The position numbers and the translations under genes were made by a program. From Siphonodentalium dalli (Eukaryota; Mollusca; Scaphopoda; Gadilida; Siphonodentaliidae): a stretch of DNA of 64,000 nucleotides. The notes under the pieces were generated by a model. It saw only the letters and a list, made by a program, of their open reading frames with translations, was not told the origin of the DNA and did no database searches. Location of the stretch: positions 135,725,989 through 135,789,988 of the forward strand of contig CP136068.1 in assembly GCA_032622095.1 (NCBI GenBank). Direction: 5' to 3'. Below, in pieces: positions 1 through 11,882 of this stretch (the first letter of the stretch is position 1; each line of letters begins with the position of its first letter).

Positions 1-227
1 TGATGTCAGACCACTTATTTTGAGCCTTGTTCGGCGAAAACAAAACAGAGGGGACAATACCACTTCCCACCTGCCATCAACTGGGTGGATGTTGGCAGTG
101 TAAATCATATTCCAGGTTCACGCGAATGGCAGGAAAATATAAAAAATCATTTATATTTACAAGGGGTCCGTTTTAATAGTTTAGCCTGAGCTTGATCTTT
201 GGTAATGTATGACAATGCTGACATATT
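1..227. other. Unassigned sequence
   Basis: No ORF, repeat family or regulatory site was recognised here. Confidence 0.5.
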
Positions 228-592
228 CAGGGGCGCCGGAAGAGGGGGGCAGCTGACCCCCCTGCCCTTGACCAAGGGGGGCGAGCGGGGGCAGGACTTG
301 CCCTATTTCTGGAGACAGAAAATGATTTTGTGTGTTTAATCTCGTGTTTTTATAGCAAAATGTGACTTTTTTGGTCCAAATACCGCCAATTTCACAAGGA
401 ATATTAATTTATTGTCAATTTTATCACAAAACGGCCATAAAAACCGACAAATACCTTTAAAATAGGGATTTTTGCCACAATGAATTTATGGTTATTTTCC
501 GAGTTTGCTGAGAAAATGCCCTTTTTTGCGGAAAAGTGCCCTTTTTGTAGGCTCTGCCCCCCCCCTGCCCTTGGATGCTTCTGGCGCCCCTG
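228..592. mobile_element. hAT MITE, CAGGGGCGCC ends, copy 1
   Basis: A 365-bp element bounded by CAGGGGCGCCGGAAGAG and CTTCTGGCGCCCCTG. It is flanked by a perfect 8-bp duplication GACATATT (220-227 and 593-600). CAGGGG ends and an 8-bp TSD are typical of hAT elements. A second copy with its own TSD is at 55137-55472. No transposase. Confidence 0.88.
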
Positions 593-923
593 GACATATT
601 CTCTACTTTTTAAACATTTTAACATTTGTGCTTGACCTGCAAATCTAAATGGTGTTCATCCAAGGCTACCCTCCAGCCTTCTAATGCTTCTGGTTGTGCC
701 CCTGAATAAAATTATTCAAAAAGCACTCAATGGGACATGAGATTGCACTGCCGGTATCAGCTGTAGAATCAAGCCTTGAAATAGTGTGTCTGTCATTTGC
801 AGAATGAGGTCCCCAGAGGGTGAATTTAGTGATGCTACCCCGCATAGCGGGCTAGCATCACCAAATTCACCCTATGGGGACCTCATTCTGCTTACACCTC
901 AGCAGAATGAGGTTCCCAGAGGG

Positions 924-2001
924 CAGGGGTGTAGGAACCGGGGGGGGGCAAGGGGGGTATTTACCCCCCCCCCCCCCCCCCCAATATTTTCCAAAGATTA
1001 GTAAAAATATTTGGCAGACTAATGAAGTATCGCCGACGATCGCGGCAATGCACACCCCCACGATACATACCCACACCATACATACCTCCATGATACATAC
1101 CCACACTATACTTATACCCAAACGATACATACCCATACTATACATACCAACACTATACATACCCACACTATGCATAGTCACATTATACATACCCACACTA
1201 TACATAGCCACACTATACATACTCACACTATACATACCGACACGATACATACCCATACTATACATACCAACACTATACATACCCACACTATATGCATAGT
1301 CACATTATACATACCCACACTATACATAGTCACACTATACATACCCACACTATACATACCCACACTATACATACCCACACAATATATACCACCACTATAC
1401 ATACCCACACTATACATACCCACATTATACATACCCACACTATACATACCCACACTATACATACTCACACAATACATACCACCACTATACATAACCACGC
1501 TATACATACCCCCACGATACATACCCACTATACATACCTACGATACATACCCACACTATTCATACCCACACGATAAATACCCCACGATACATACCCATGG
1601 TGATGTGTGTATCCATGTAGTCTACTTTCTCATGGTTGTTTGTGACATATTTACTTTCTGAATATCTGATCCCAGTTATGGGAGTAATTTCACATCATTA
1701 ATGACTAGATAATAACACAACATGAATTCCCATATACCTATTTGTTCATTACACTTTCAATCGGCCTACCATTTTATGAAATTACAATGTAGTGGGTGGT
1801 AAAACAATGTCAGATGGGTCAGAAGCCACCAGAGAGCCACTTTAAGCTTCCAATGTCAGGAAATTTTTTCCCCTGACCCCCCCCCATCGAGAGTGGGGCA
1901 ACCCCCTCTCGTGCTCTCCTCCACCGACGCCTTTGGCGTCGGGTCGTCGCTTCGCGTTGAATGGTTATACCCCCCAATAAAATTTGCTTGCTACGCCCCT
2001 G
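924..2001. mobile_element. hAT-like element carrying a minisatellite
   Basis: The ends CAGGGGTGTAG and CTACGCCCCTG are inverted repeats. The flanks are an exact 8-bp duplication CCAGAGGG (916-923, 2002-2009), made within the family A MITE. Inside are G- and C-homopolymers near both ends and a 15-bp tandem array. No transposase is visible; the ORFs here are translations of the array. Confidence 0.88.
1050..1605. repeat. 15-bp minisatellite, about 35 copies
   Basis: The unit ATACATACCCACACT repeats with substitutions (CCCAC/CAACAC/AGTCAC variants). Because the unit is 15 bp, all frames stay open and give low-complexity peptides (HTHTI on +, MYSVG on -). These are not genes. Confidence 0.92.
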
Positions 2002-2117
2002 CCAGAGGGTGAATTTGCTGATGTTAGCCCGCTATGCGGGGTAGCATCACTAAATTCACCCTCTGGGGACCTCATTCTGCAAATGACAGGCTCATTATTT
2101 CAAGGCTTGTGTAGAAT

Positions 2118-2736
2118 ATCTATTAGCAACCACATGCGTGCGCATTGGTGCTTATACCTTAGGTAGAGGTAAATTATGACGTCATATAATTTTTTCTATA
2201 TTTTATTTAGTGATGAGACAAATTCTGGTGGCATGTGTACGTTTTTTTGTGAAATTGACACGTGACTTCCGGTTAGCAATTGTCTGGAGATTGTTAAATT
2301 GCAGAATCGGCAGTGAACCAAAGAGACGAAAATAAAATTGTCAACTTCACAACTTCCGAAGAATTCCGAAGAATGTGATTTAGGCATCTTAGTTCCATTT
2401 AGACCAATTTCGTTAGTTAGCTTAATGTCATATGGCATGGTTCATGATGTCATGTTGGCTTTGTGGGCCAGAATCCTGACAAGATTGCACAATCCATGAC
2501 AATACTTGTCATGCCGTATCCACCTGGCCATTGGATGCTGTTACATAAATTATTCTTAGTACTATGTCGCCCATAAAAATCAAATTTGAGGCACAGCATC
2601 TGTGGTTGCTCCACTATGTGTCACGTACGATTCATATTATTTATTTCCTTAAAATATTCTAACCATCACAATTATTCAGCCATGACAATTGCAGGGCCAG
2701 GAACTTACATCACCAATGAAATTGTTTAAACATGTA
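2118..2736. other. Unassigned sequence
   Basis: AT-rich; no coding or repeat family recognised. Confidence 0.4.
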
Positions 2737-3021
2737 TAAGGCCACATTAACTTAATTATATGTTTCTCAGGCACTTTTATTTTCAAAACAAGGGGGAGGC
2801 AGGTATTTATTTTTATTATTTTAGACCAAAATTTACCGGGAGGCAGGTTTTTATGTCTTAATTTTTATGGGGAAAAATTTTGCGGGAGGCAGGTTTTTAT
2901 ACGTGACTTTTTACAAGAAATGTTATATTGGGAGGTGCGCTACGAGATGCCTGTTCAAGATTCAAGATGATGCCAAAATGTGTCTCCCTTCATAGGTGGA
3001 TGAAAAAATTGATATATAATA

Positions 3022-3155
3022 TACTACATGCAGTACATGTATGGCAAATTGATATTAATAACATTGACTGAACTGAATTATTTAAGTGATATTAAAATAT
3101 TCAGTTCAGTCAATGTTATTAATATCAATTTGCCATACATGTACTGCATGTAGTA
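3022..3155. repeat. Perfect 57-bp inverted repeat with 20-bp loop
   Basis: Arms 3022-3078 and 3099-3155 are exact reverse complements with no mismatch, beginning TACTACATGCAGTACATG. The identity implies a recent inverted duplication or gene conversion. An RNA from either strand would form a long hairpin. Confidence 0.92.
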
Positions 3156-3292
3156 GAATTTAAAAGTAGTTTTTAATATACAGCATGGAGATATATTCGA
3201 CGTCATATTGAGCTTCCTGTAGGAACGAGAAGAACTTGTAGTTTACAAACTTTCATGTTTGCAGATTGAAAACCCTTGAATTTGGGGTTAAA

Positions 3293-3574
3293 TTAAAATA
3301 TGACTGGCTGTTTTGATTTTGATTGAAATTTTAATGTAAAATAAAAAGTGAATGGAAGGTGCAGGTTTTTTTGTATATTTATTTGGAAGAAGCGGCCAAA
3401 TATGTCCGCAAGTTCAGCCGCCTTCAGCTCCATCGATACACGGTCGAACTCATCCCTCTTTCGTTTGGAAACACTGACATTTACGGAACTCTCATCACAT
3501 TCACAATGAACGGAATTATCCTTCATAAAATTGTCAGCAACCGTTTGTGTTGTGTCGCAAGTGTCTATCTCCAT
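3293..3574 (-). CDS. Putative 93-aa ORF inside the TIR element
   Basis: The ATG at 3574 begins MEIDTCDTTQTVADNFMKD; an acidic/polar region, then SKRKRDEFDRVSMELKAAE, a basic and helix-prone stretch. The composition looks coding up to about residue 65; after that it becomes AT-driven (FTFYFTLKF), so the true protein may splice or be cut off. It could be a remnant of the element's accessory DNA-binding ORF. No family was recognised. A TATATAAAG lies about 180 bp upstream. Confidence 0.35.
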   Translation of the reverse strand: MEIDTCDTTQTVADNFMKDNSVHCECDESSVNVSVSKRKRDEFDRVSMELKAAELADIFGRFFQINIQKNLHLPFTFYFTLKFQSKSKQPVIF

Positions 3575-3754
3575 GGAATCAATACATGTCCATTTTCAAT
3601 CACGCAAATATTTAGCAGCGCCATGTTTTGGAGGTGGTGCGTTCGGAGTAGTTGGAAGTAGTGTTATCCCTCTTACTCAATGACCGGCTTACTGCAGTTA
3701 CACACATGATATAAACGGAACACGCGAGTGCACATTTATAGCAGGCGGCGGGCA

Positions 3755-3763
3755 CTTTATATA
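3755..3763 (-). promoter_or_regulatory. TATA box on the minus strand
   Basis: TATATAAAG on the minus strand, followed by a GC-rich segment and a second TATAAA about 20 bp on. It is correctly oriented and spaced to start transcription near 3725 towards the ORF at 3574. Confidence 0.4.
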
Positions 3764-3860
3764 CTTTTTATTTTCGTTGTCGAATAAAAAGCTCCCAGCG
3801 GCGGATTTTAAGGGGGGCGGCGGTGCCTGAGAAAAATATAATTAAGTTAATGCGGCCTAA

Positions 3861-5015
3861 ACGTTTGTCTGACAGGATAAACTAGTACATGTACTAAAAA
3901 ATTAGTAATTGTTAAAAATTCATATTTATAACTGAAAATTACAAAGAAACTAGGTATCGATCGTGCCCTGCACAAACACACCATAAGGTTGATGAAAAAA
4001 ATATTTGTGGTTTGGGTTTCCCTACCGACCCTATTTTAAACCCCCTACCCTAAAGTTTTTTTCATGGTTTTCAAAGTAAATCTATTTAATTTTTTCTCAA
4101 AAAATTTCATAAAACACATTTAAGCATCTCAGAGTAGGTTGATTTCTAAGTAAAAGTATTGTGTAATATTCAAATTTATACAAAAATAATCAAAAGTTGT
4201 TTTATGTCAATCTTGCAGAGTAAAATACACACATGAAAAGTCATATTAAAGTGACACAACAATCTTCACCAATATACCCCCATTGACTGAAGCAATGATA
4301 AGGCGGAATCCCGCAGATATCTATTTTTAGCCACAATTCCATCCGCACGATCCAATTGGTCGGCGACCTTTCGTCACCAATTTGATACGATTGTTTTTAC
4401 GACTTTGGAATAATAAATCACTCTCATTCTCAAGACGAAGTAAATTAATTAAAACCTAGTTAGAACGTATATTTGAATTAGATTATCGGAGTTTTAACTC
4501 GGTGTATGGTGCGTTGAGTGTTGGGTCGTCATATATGAATTCAACGATTATTGGCTGGAAAACTGGTCAAAACTCGTTTCGAATAAGTTCGTGTGTTGTT
4601 GACATTGTAATTGAATATTGTCAACAGCGGGAATTCTCAGCCTGATGACCAAGGAGCCGAGTGACTCGGGTCTCAATGGGACCTGTTGGAGAACCAATCG
4701 TTCAAACACGCAGATTTAAAAAAAACAGTGTGGGTAGATAGCGTCAGACAAATGTACATGTAGCAAGTGCAATTTGACACTGAAATGTACTAATATGCAT
4801 GTATGGCTTTGGATTGGACTGGCTGCATTATGCCTACACTGACTACATACAGACCCTGCAGATTCAAATTCAACAAGTCTCAACAAGTCTCAACAGTGAC
4901 CCGTATAGTATTAAAATGACTAATTTCAAAATGTGTGGCCCAATATTAGATATATTTTTTTGTTGGGGGAAGTGTAGATCATGCCATGAATGATCTCTAC
5001 TCTGGGTAATATGAT
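3861..5015. other. Unassigned AT-rich sequence
   Basis: Contains a CCCTACCGACCCTATTTT-like motif (about 4020) shared with 13430 and, inverted, 36280, suggesting an old repeat. No ORF supported. Confidence 0.4.
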
Positions 5016-6240
5016 TATGAGAGGCCACATTCACATTGAATTGCGCTTAATCAAAAATTATTGCACTTAAGGGCAAACGATTGTGCATAAGTGCGATAAA
5101 ATATTGTGCTTAAGTACAAATAGGGCATTCATGCTTAAGCATTATGAGTTGCACTTAAGCATGATTAATTGCGCTCAAGTGCAATTAATTGTAACTACTA
5201 TCTAACCTACCCATAAAATATTAATTGTCATAACCTGGAGTATCGCCTAGCATCACAAGAAGAGCATGTGCTAATTTTAACCTTTTTAATTAAGCCTAGT
5301 ACAGTTACCTCTAACTGTATGTGTGCAACAATCAAAGATAATCCATACTAGTAATGTCATATAATTATCAGCATCCCTTATATCCAAAAAATGGATGTCT
5401 CCTCTAGTATGTTTTAATATATTTTTTTTAAAGAATTTTTGCACAGATTTGGGCCATAGCTATGGTCATATAGCAATAATGTGGTGTCACTGTATGAGGG
5501 TTTACTTATTTACTTAAATCGGGTGAAAAACCCTAAATATTGTCATATTATCAGCATCCCTGTCCCAAAAATATGTGTTTCATTCTGGGAGCTTTGGTGT
5601 CTCACTCCTCGAGCTCTGGTAGTTTTATTAAATCAGCGTCTCTTGTAGTATGTCCATGTCATAAACTGTAGCGCGAATATGGTGTCACTGAGGACCTGCT
5701 TCCCTCATATGGTGCACATGTATACCGGTATATACTCGAAAATCAAAGTTGCACCAACTAATATAGAAGTCAATGCTATCACGAATTGCCTGAACTAAAA
5801 CAGAAGGTAATGCTATCGCGAGTCTACCATATCAATAAAGAACTTAGACTTGCTCCCTACCCATCCAAACTAATGAAAACAAGAGGTGATATGTCAGTAA
5901 GAACTATAAGGTTGAGTTATGGATAAACCTATTTATTCACCAGGGGTGTTTTATATAATAGTTACATATAACCATGAAATGCGCTTAAGATTAGCCAATT
6001 GATTGCGCACAGCAAGATTGATTGCGCTTAAGCACAAATAATTATGTTTTCAAGAACAAATTACTATGCTTAAGCGCAATCGACTGCACTTAAGATCAAT
6101 GATTGCGCTTAAGAACAATGATAAGTTCAAGTAATTCTGCTTAAGTGTAATTATTTGTGCTTAAGTGCAATTAATTGCGCTCAAGTGCAATTAATTGCGC
6201 TTAATCACACTTCATTACTAAATGGCAATTTGGCCTCCCA
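5016..6240. repeat. GCGCTTAAGTGCAATTAAT repeat element
   Basis: Two clusters (5036-5195 and 5978-6210) of imperfect CTTAAG-centred repeats resembling ATTGCGCTTAAGTGCAATTA. Outer GAGGCCA...TGGCCTC ends (about 5020 and 6233) suggest a TIR element. Related sequence is at 11325-11747. Confidence 0.5.
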
Positions 6241-6254
6241 GAGGCTAATGCCCG

Positions 6255-6615
6255 TAGAAATCATATTGTACCAATGAAAAACCTGGGAACTTTTTGAGGT
6301 TTTGATAGGGAACCTTATAAAGCTGAAAAAATAACACGGGAATATATTTCTTTGTTAATACCTGTCGCTTAACAGTTTATTCATAAGTAGGCGAAAGTGC
6401 CAGCTCGAGATGACATTATTTAACAGACTTGACGGGTGAGTTTGCTATGCGCACTTACAATCATGGAATTTCCCCCATACTTTGAAGTTGATTATCGAGG
6501 AACAATTATAAACAAATAAATATGTTCCCTGCCTTGTTTTTTCAATGTTATAAAGTTCCCTATCAAAACATAAAAAAGTTCCCAAGTTTTGTACTGATGG
6601 AATAAGATCTCTACA
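6255..6615. repeat. Fold-back repeat, about 90-bp arms
   Basis: Left arm about 6271-6357 and right arm about 6511-6600 are inverted copies (AGGGAACCTTATAAAG versus CTTTATAAGGTTCCCT-like) with moderate divergence. Confidence 0.55.
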
Positions 6616-7400
6616 GGCGCTAAGCAGAGTAAAGATTCATGGCATGATCTAGGGGAGGGGGTTTCTTCAATTTCAACTAGATAGCTCCAGGCTGTTGACC
6701 CAACATTCAACAATAATTTAAACAAGGACTAAATCATGCCAGAAGCTGGGGTTTGTCCCACAAAAATATTCATGATTGCCAATTACTCAATTAATAAATT
6801 CAATTGCAAGTCTATCACAGCTAGTGACAGTCAATTGTGATATTCAGTTATTAACAGACTTTTTAATTATATTAAATTTAATTCATTAGTGAAAATTCAT
6901 ACATGTGTTATTGTGTTAAGTACCTTATTAATAAATCATTTAAAATAAGTCTTCTTAAATATATCTCTTCATGATATTGATGATGTCCCTCCCTCCCATG
7001 GCGGACCCCAGACTCCTATTCTGAATACTAATAACAAATAGGTGATTTTTCTGTGTACCAGCAGGTACCAGATAAGAAAATATGGATAGTGACAATGGAG
7101 TGAAATCTCTTGGAACTGTATGATATATCTCACTGAGAATAATTGTCATTGAGCATCAAATTGATTATTTTTTGTCAAAATGACATATTTTGATATAATT
7201 CAGTCTCATACTTCTTGATGAGCTGGAGTTATGGACAATACTTCAGCAGCAAAAATGTAATTATTTTCATATTTATAACAGTGTGAAATAACCATGGCTT
7301 CTATCCTATATTTTTTGTATCCGGTACTCATGATTCACCTCTGTTATTCATGATTTATGGCAGGTGCTAGTACATGTATACCGTCAGTAGTCAGAGTAAT
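6616..7400. other. Unassigned AT-rich sequence
   Basis: No coding sequence or repeat family recognised. Confidence 0.4.
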
Positions 7401-7404
7401 CAAA

Positions 7405-7512
7405 ACTACAGTAATGCCCTAATTAGTCGACTCCAATACCACAGCAGAATTATGGGTAACTTTTCCGGATTTAGTCGGAAATATGGCTTGTTGCCATTCA
7501 TCGGAAATCTCT
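7405..7512. mobile_element. Half family B MITE
   Basis: Begins CAGTAATGCCCTAATTAG and runs to CCATTCATCGGAAA; the mirror half is missing. Confidence 0.7.
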
Positions 7513-7604
7513 CCCATATAATAATGAAGTGGCAGTGTCTCAGAAACAGAACATTAATTTGATTTGGCCTTACTAAACTCAGCAGAACCACCACCATCAT
7601 AGTA

Positions 7605-7782
7605 CAGTAATGCTCTAAATAATTGACTCCTTAACCACAGCAGAATTATGGGTAACTTTTGAGCATTTAGTCGAAAATATGGCTTTCCGATGAATGGCAA
7701 CAAGCCATATTTCCAACTAAATCCTGAAAAGTTACCCATAATGCTGCTGTGGTTAAGCAGTCGATTAATTAGGGCATTACTG
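7605..7782. mobile_element. Family B MITE
   Basis: A palindrome from CAGTAATGCTCTAAAT to ATTAGGGCATTACTG, flanked by TA on both sides as in Tc1/mariner elements. Arms include GTAACTTTTCAGGATTTAGT and its complement. Confidence 0.85.
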
Positions 7783-7869
7783 TATGTGGTTCATTTATGA
7801 GACAAAATACCAAACCTGGAGGGTCGGAACTAAAACTAAAACAAAAAATGTCTATTTGGAATAAAATCA

Positions 7870-8135
7870 ATTAACCCTTTCATTATGGGAGCAGCATTCA
7901 CCCTTCCATGATTGGAGCATTGGAAATATTGCGAAAAAACCATGTGCTAATGCATTCTCTTATATATGGTAGTTTCCAGTAGGGATCCTAGAATATGTAA
8001 GAGAATACATTACATGTACATTGGCCTAACAATATTTACCTTGACCTTGTAAGCCAGTGCATTCTCTTATATATGTGAGGCTACCTAGTATGGTATCTGC
8101 AAATATAAGGGAATGCACTGGCACATGATTCATTG
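7870..8135. mobile_element. Family F element (old)
   Basis: AACCCTTTCAT start, TTCCATGATTGGAGC, and two degraded copies of the hairpin TGCATTCTCTTATATATG. Ends are not clear. Confidence 0.5.
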
Positions 8136-8825
8136 CTCCACCAGCGCAGTTCCCATCAAGAAATGGTTATATTATATATTCGAGTCTCCCAAGTCCTTCC
8201 AACTGCATGTTTTGTAGATTTTATTTTCCTGCTTTACAGAAGAAATTTAATCATTTACAAATTTCCAGGATTCACTAAAGATGGATTATCTCTTCCTCTA
8301 ACATGTGTTGTATAGTTTACTGGTTATAAAATTATAAAAATAAGCCGGAGATACCATTAAAATACTGGAAATTGATTGTATACTATTATAATACTAATTG
8401 ATAGAAGTGTTTCCAGGCAAGGGTCTTCGATTCATATTTATTATGTTATACACAGGAAACTATAAAATAATTGTTACAGAAAGAGATAATTATTAATCCA
8501 TCTGTTAGAGTAAGGATTTTTCAAGTTGTGTGTTTTCAAGAATGGGAGTGTATCACACTGAGCCAAATTCAATATATGATGGTCAGATATTTCAAAAACT
8601 AGAAATTTTTTGTACAGCCTTTTCATTGTTTTAGTAATTTTCTGACTACAATGTAGATTGTGTACAAAACATGATTTCTTTATTAGTCTATGATGAAGAC
8701 AAAACTATTTTTGAACAAATTGTGTGTTAGACTTACAAACTGAAGGGATTTCCAAACACCTTGCGATGCTATCTTTTTACAATTTAAAGTGTTCTAAGAG
8801 GAAAGTTCAAATAATTTTGCACATT
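8136..8825. other. Unassigned sequence, partly repeated at 9640-10150
   Basis: ACTAAAGATGGATTATCTCT (8275) recurs as TTAAAGATGGATCATCTCTT (9785), with weak similarity onward. No gene recognised. Confidence 0.35.
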
Positions 8826-9280
8826 TCATGACTGGAGCTTCCTGAAATTTTGCAAAAACACTATACCAATGCATTCTCTTATATATGCCAGTCTCCCATT
8901 GGCAGACTCACATATTTAAGAGAATTCATTGACCTAACAACATTTATCTTGACTATGCAAGCCAGTGCATTCTTTTATATATACAAGGTGCCATATGGGA
9001 GACCATTATTTATGATTAATCCTTCCATAACTGGAGCTTCATGAATTTTTTTGAAAACCTGTGCCAATGCATTCTCTTATATATGCGAGTCTCCCATAGG
9101 ATGCCTTGCATATATAAGAGAATGCATTAAGCTAACAATACTTGTATTGAACTTCTAAGCCAGTGCACTCTCTACTGATTGTTTTTTTCTATTTATGCCC
9201 CAACATTTGTTAAACAGACAAAAATACCAAAAAATGTCATCTTTGGAAAAGTATCATGACTGAAGGATTAATCTCAGTCA
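8826..9280. mobile_element. Family F element
   Basis: Contains TGGAGCTTCCTGAAATTTTG and three hairpin modules of CAATGCATTCTCTTATATAT with inverted partners; ends in a diverged CTGAAGGATTAA. Confidence 0.55.
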
Positions 9281-10345
9281 TAAGTTAATTTTATTCACCA
9301 AAAACACCAAAACAAATGCCATGAGAAAAGCAGGGTATATGGATTTAAATTATTTCAATTTGCTCTGGAGGGGGGGGGGTGTTAATATATATTCAGACAC
9401 GTATGTTACTTTTTTACCTTTGACCATTTCTGCAATTCACCCAGCCCCGCAACCAATTTCTTTCCCTCGTTACAACTGTTTTCCCCAAGCATTTTTCAAC
9501 ACCCCTCCTCATCTGTCTGTCTGAATATATATGTGGAGATTCTATGAGGAAAACAAATATTTTTTTCCTCACAGAAACCCCACTGTGAAAATATTTCAGT
9601 GAATTTAGTGTTAACTAAAGCTATTGTTCTTGTTTAATATTACAGTTTTCACCACTTTTACATGAAATATTAAAGGGACCAATGAACTCGCAGTGCGGCA
9701 GTGGGTAAAATGTGCAAATATATTCGATAAAAACATCACCTATTAGAAGAACATGGAGAAATAGATCAACTTTGCTCGATTGGCTTAAAGATGGATCATC
9801 TCTTCCTAAATTGTTTTCTATAATTTCTAGGGTATACAATAATAATGATAAGTCAAGTTGTCAAAGACACCAGTCCAGAAACGCTTCTATCATTTAATAT
9901 TACAACTGATTGATAATCAGTTGGGACAATCTTTTTTTACTATTTTCCTGCTTGCTATGCTCCGAACGTTTCCTCAAGCAGTAAAATGTCACAAATTATT
10001 TGTAGGTATACTAGTATATATACCAGAAAATTCAAAATAGAATGAACAGTAATTGATTGAAGCATTTCCGGACATTATTTTATACCCAGGAAAATATATA
10101 AAACTTGTAATAAGAATATATAGACCATCTTTAAACTGTAATCAAAATATGAAACAGAGATTATTCCTTAAGAAATAATTTCAAGAGAGGGCACTGATTT
10201 TCTAACCTTTCAACTCAATCAACCTATATAATTAGGAGGCACAAGTTTGAAGTCAGAATCACTGAGTGCATTCTATTTACAACCGAAGGGGTTCAGAAAC
10301 TTTTTTTTAAAACTCAATATACATGTGATTGGTATATACACATGT
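9281..10345. other. Unassigned AT-rich sequence
   Basis: Open frames are short and not protein-like. Two ATATATTC-containing stretches around 9385 and 9530 are weakly inverted. Confidence 0.35.
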
Positions 10346-10346
10346 A

Positions 10347-10496
10347 CAGAAATGCTCTAATTAATCGACCTCTTAACCAAAGCAGAATTATGGGTAACTT
10401 TTCAGGATTTAGTCGGAAATATATTTCCGACTAAATCCTGAAAAGTTACCCATAATTCTGCTTTGGTTAAGAGGTCGATTAATTAGAGCATTACTG
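10347..10496. mobile_element. Family B MITE, near-perfect palindrome
   Basis: 150 bp from CAGAAATGCTCTAATTAATC to GAGCATTACTG. The arms are almost exact complements and meet at GGAAATATATTTCC, lacking the usual GCTTGTTGCC centre. Confidence 0.88.
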
Positions 10497-10960
10497 TATG
10501 TACTGATAACCTATTTTAGTATGAAATTTTCTCCAGTCTTCATATATGCTATTACCATACGCTTGTGTATATATGCATTTTGTTATGAGAGGCCAAAAGT
10601 AACAATTATCGGTGAATCACTCATCCATAGAGAACCAGGTTCATTTTAACTTCAGACTGTCAGCGAGGTGGCGACGATGTCACAGTGGGGTTGTCTCCCC
10701 CCCCCATAAATGTTTCCTTCCAAGTGGCCAGTTTCATACCGGTATAATCTGGATGAATCGTATCATTTAGTATAAGGTATATTGCAGTCTGATAGATATC
10801 CAGACTCGTATTAAAGAAAGAAATGAAACACGGTCTAATTTTATTTAGACTCTGTCTATTGATATGTTTTTTTTTAAATAACGTGAACTTTGTCACAATT
10901 TGGGATTTAAAAAAAAATAAAATGTGTCCAATTGGCGCGTTGTCATCAGATAACTTAATA
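10497..10960. other. Unassigned sequence
   Basis: TATGAGAGGCCA at 10585 resembles the ends of the CTTAAG repeat element. Nothing else recognised. Confidence 0.35.
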
Positions 10961-11180
10961 CAGTAATGCCCAAAGTAATTAAGTAATTGACCACTTAACC
11001 ACAGCAGAATTATGGGTAATTTTTCAGGATTTAGTTGGAAATATGGCTTGTTGCCATTCATCGGAAAGCTCTCGACGAGAGCTTTCCAACGAATAGCAAC
11101 AAGCCATATTTCCAACTAAATCCTGAATTATTTTCCATAATCCTGCTGTGATTAAGGGGTCATTACTTTGGGTATTACTG
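10961..11180. mobile_element. Family B MITE
   Basis: CAGTAATGCCC to GGGTATTACTG with the GGAAAGCTCTC/GAGAGCTTTCC centre; TA flanks. Confidence 0.82.
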
Positions 11181-11324
11181 TATGTTCTTTTTCAAAGGAT
11201 TTTTTCAAAAGCAACGCATGACAGTTGTGGGAAACGATAAAACATGTGGTGAGAAATGGCCAAATATATGGTGCGAAACAACCAAACACGTGGGGCAAAG
11301 TGTATGAAACAACAATAGTACACA

Positions 11325-11747
11325 TATGGGAGGCAAAATTCACATTTAATTGCCAATCACGCTTAAGTGTAATTCATTATGCTTAAGCATGAATTTAAGC
11401 TTAATTCGCAATGCCTAAGTGTAATTTAGATTTCCATTATACCATACTTAAGCGTATTACATTATGCTTATGCGTAATTCATTTACCATCACACATAATG
11501 CATTCACGCTAAAGTAAAGCGTAATAGAATTGGAAAAACTCCCCTGAAGCTGAAATTGATGCAGTCAATTACGATGCTAGTAATCTTACCATCCGCCCAG
11601 AACATTAAACCTTACTAAGTTAGATACATGTAGGCCTACCATTACATATAACGTTGCAAGGCAATACAAACCAATTATGCTTAAGCGTAATGGAGTTACG
11701 CTTAAGCGTTTAAATCAGCCATTAAATGTTAGATTAATCTCCCATAT
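11325..11747. mobile_element. TATGGGAG-ended CTTAAG repeat element
   Basis: Inverted ends ATATGGGAGGCAAAATTCAC and its diverged complement near 11715-11747; internal GCTTAAGCGTAAT repeats like those at 5016-6240. Confidence 0.5.
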
Positions 11748-11882
11748 AGTACTTAATATATGCAATGATAATGTTGTTGTTTGAGCCATCCAAAATTATT
11801 TTGGAGTATAAATATAAGAAGCAAGCGAAATAATTGAAAAATAATTTATTATATATGATAAACAAGCATAATTTTTAAATAT

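Larger units (their letters stand above)
770..2109. mobile_element. Family A MITE, split by a hAT insertion
   Basis: The ends CAAGCCTTGAAATAG and CTATTTCAAGGCTTG-like form the terminal palindrome. It is flanked by an 8-bp TSD TGTAGAAT (762-769 and 2110-2117). Each half of the family is itself a hairpin built on GAATGAGGTCCCCAGAGGG. The second hairpin is interrupted at 923/2002 by a 1078-bp hAT element. Confidence 0.85.
2740..3857. mobile_element. PIF/Harbinger-like TIR element (1.1 kb)
   Basis: Inverted ends GGCCACATTAACTTAATTAT and ATAATTAAGTTAATGCGGCC continue to TCAGGCAC/GTGCCTGA. They are flanked by TAA (2737-2739, 3858-3860). A 3-bp TWA duplication and GG-starting ends suit PIF/Harbinger, but no DDE transposase is present. 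It holds a 57-bp perfect hairpin and a minus-strand ORF with an upstream TATA box. Confidence 0.6.

Noticed and set aside
786-1001. ORFs with RMRSPEGEFSDATPHSGLAS
   Set aside because: Translation of family A hairpins, found at every copy on either strand.
867-1661. Long ORFs of HTHTI or MYSVG repeats on both strands
   Set aside because: They are translations of a 15-bp tandem repeat; every frame is open because the unit length is a multiple of three.
3022-3155. MicroRNA gene
   Set aside because: A 57-bp duplex with no mismatches is unlike animal miRNA precursors and lies inside a transposon; it fits a recent inverted duplication better.
7406-7739. ORFs on both strands containing GNFSGFSxKYGLLPFIG
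   Set aside because: They are family B arms translated; the same peptide appears at every family B copy.
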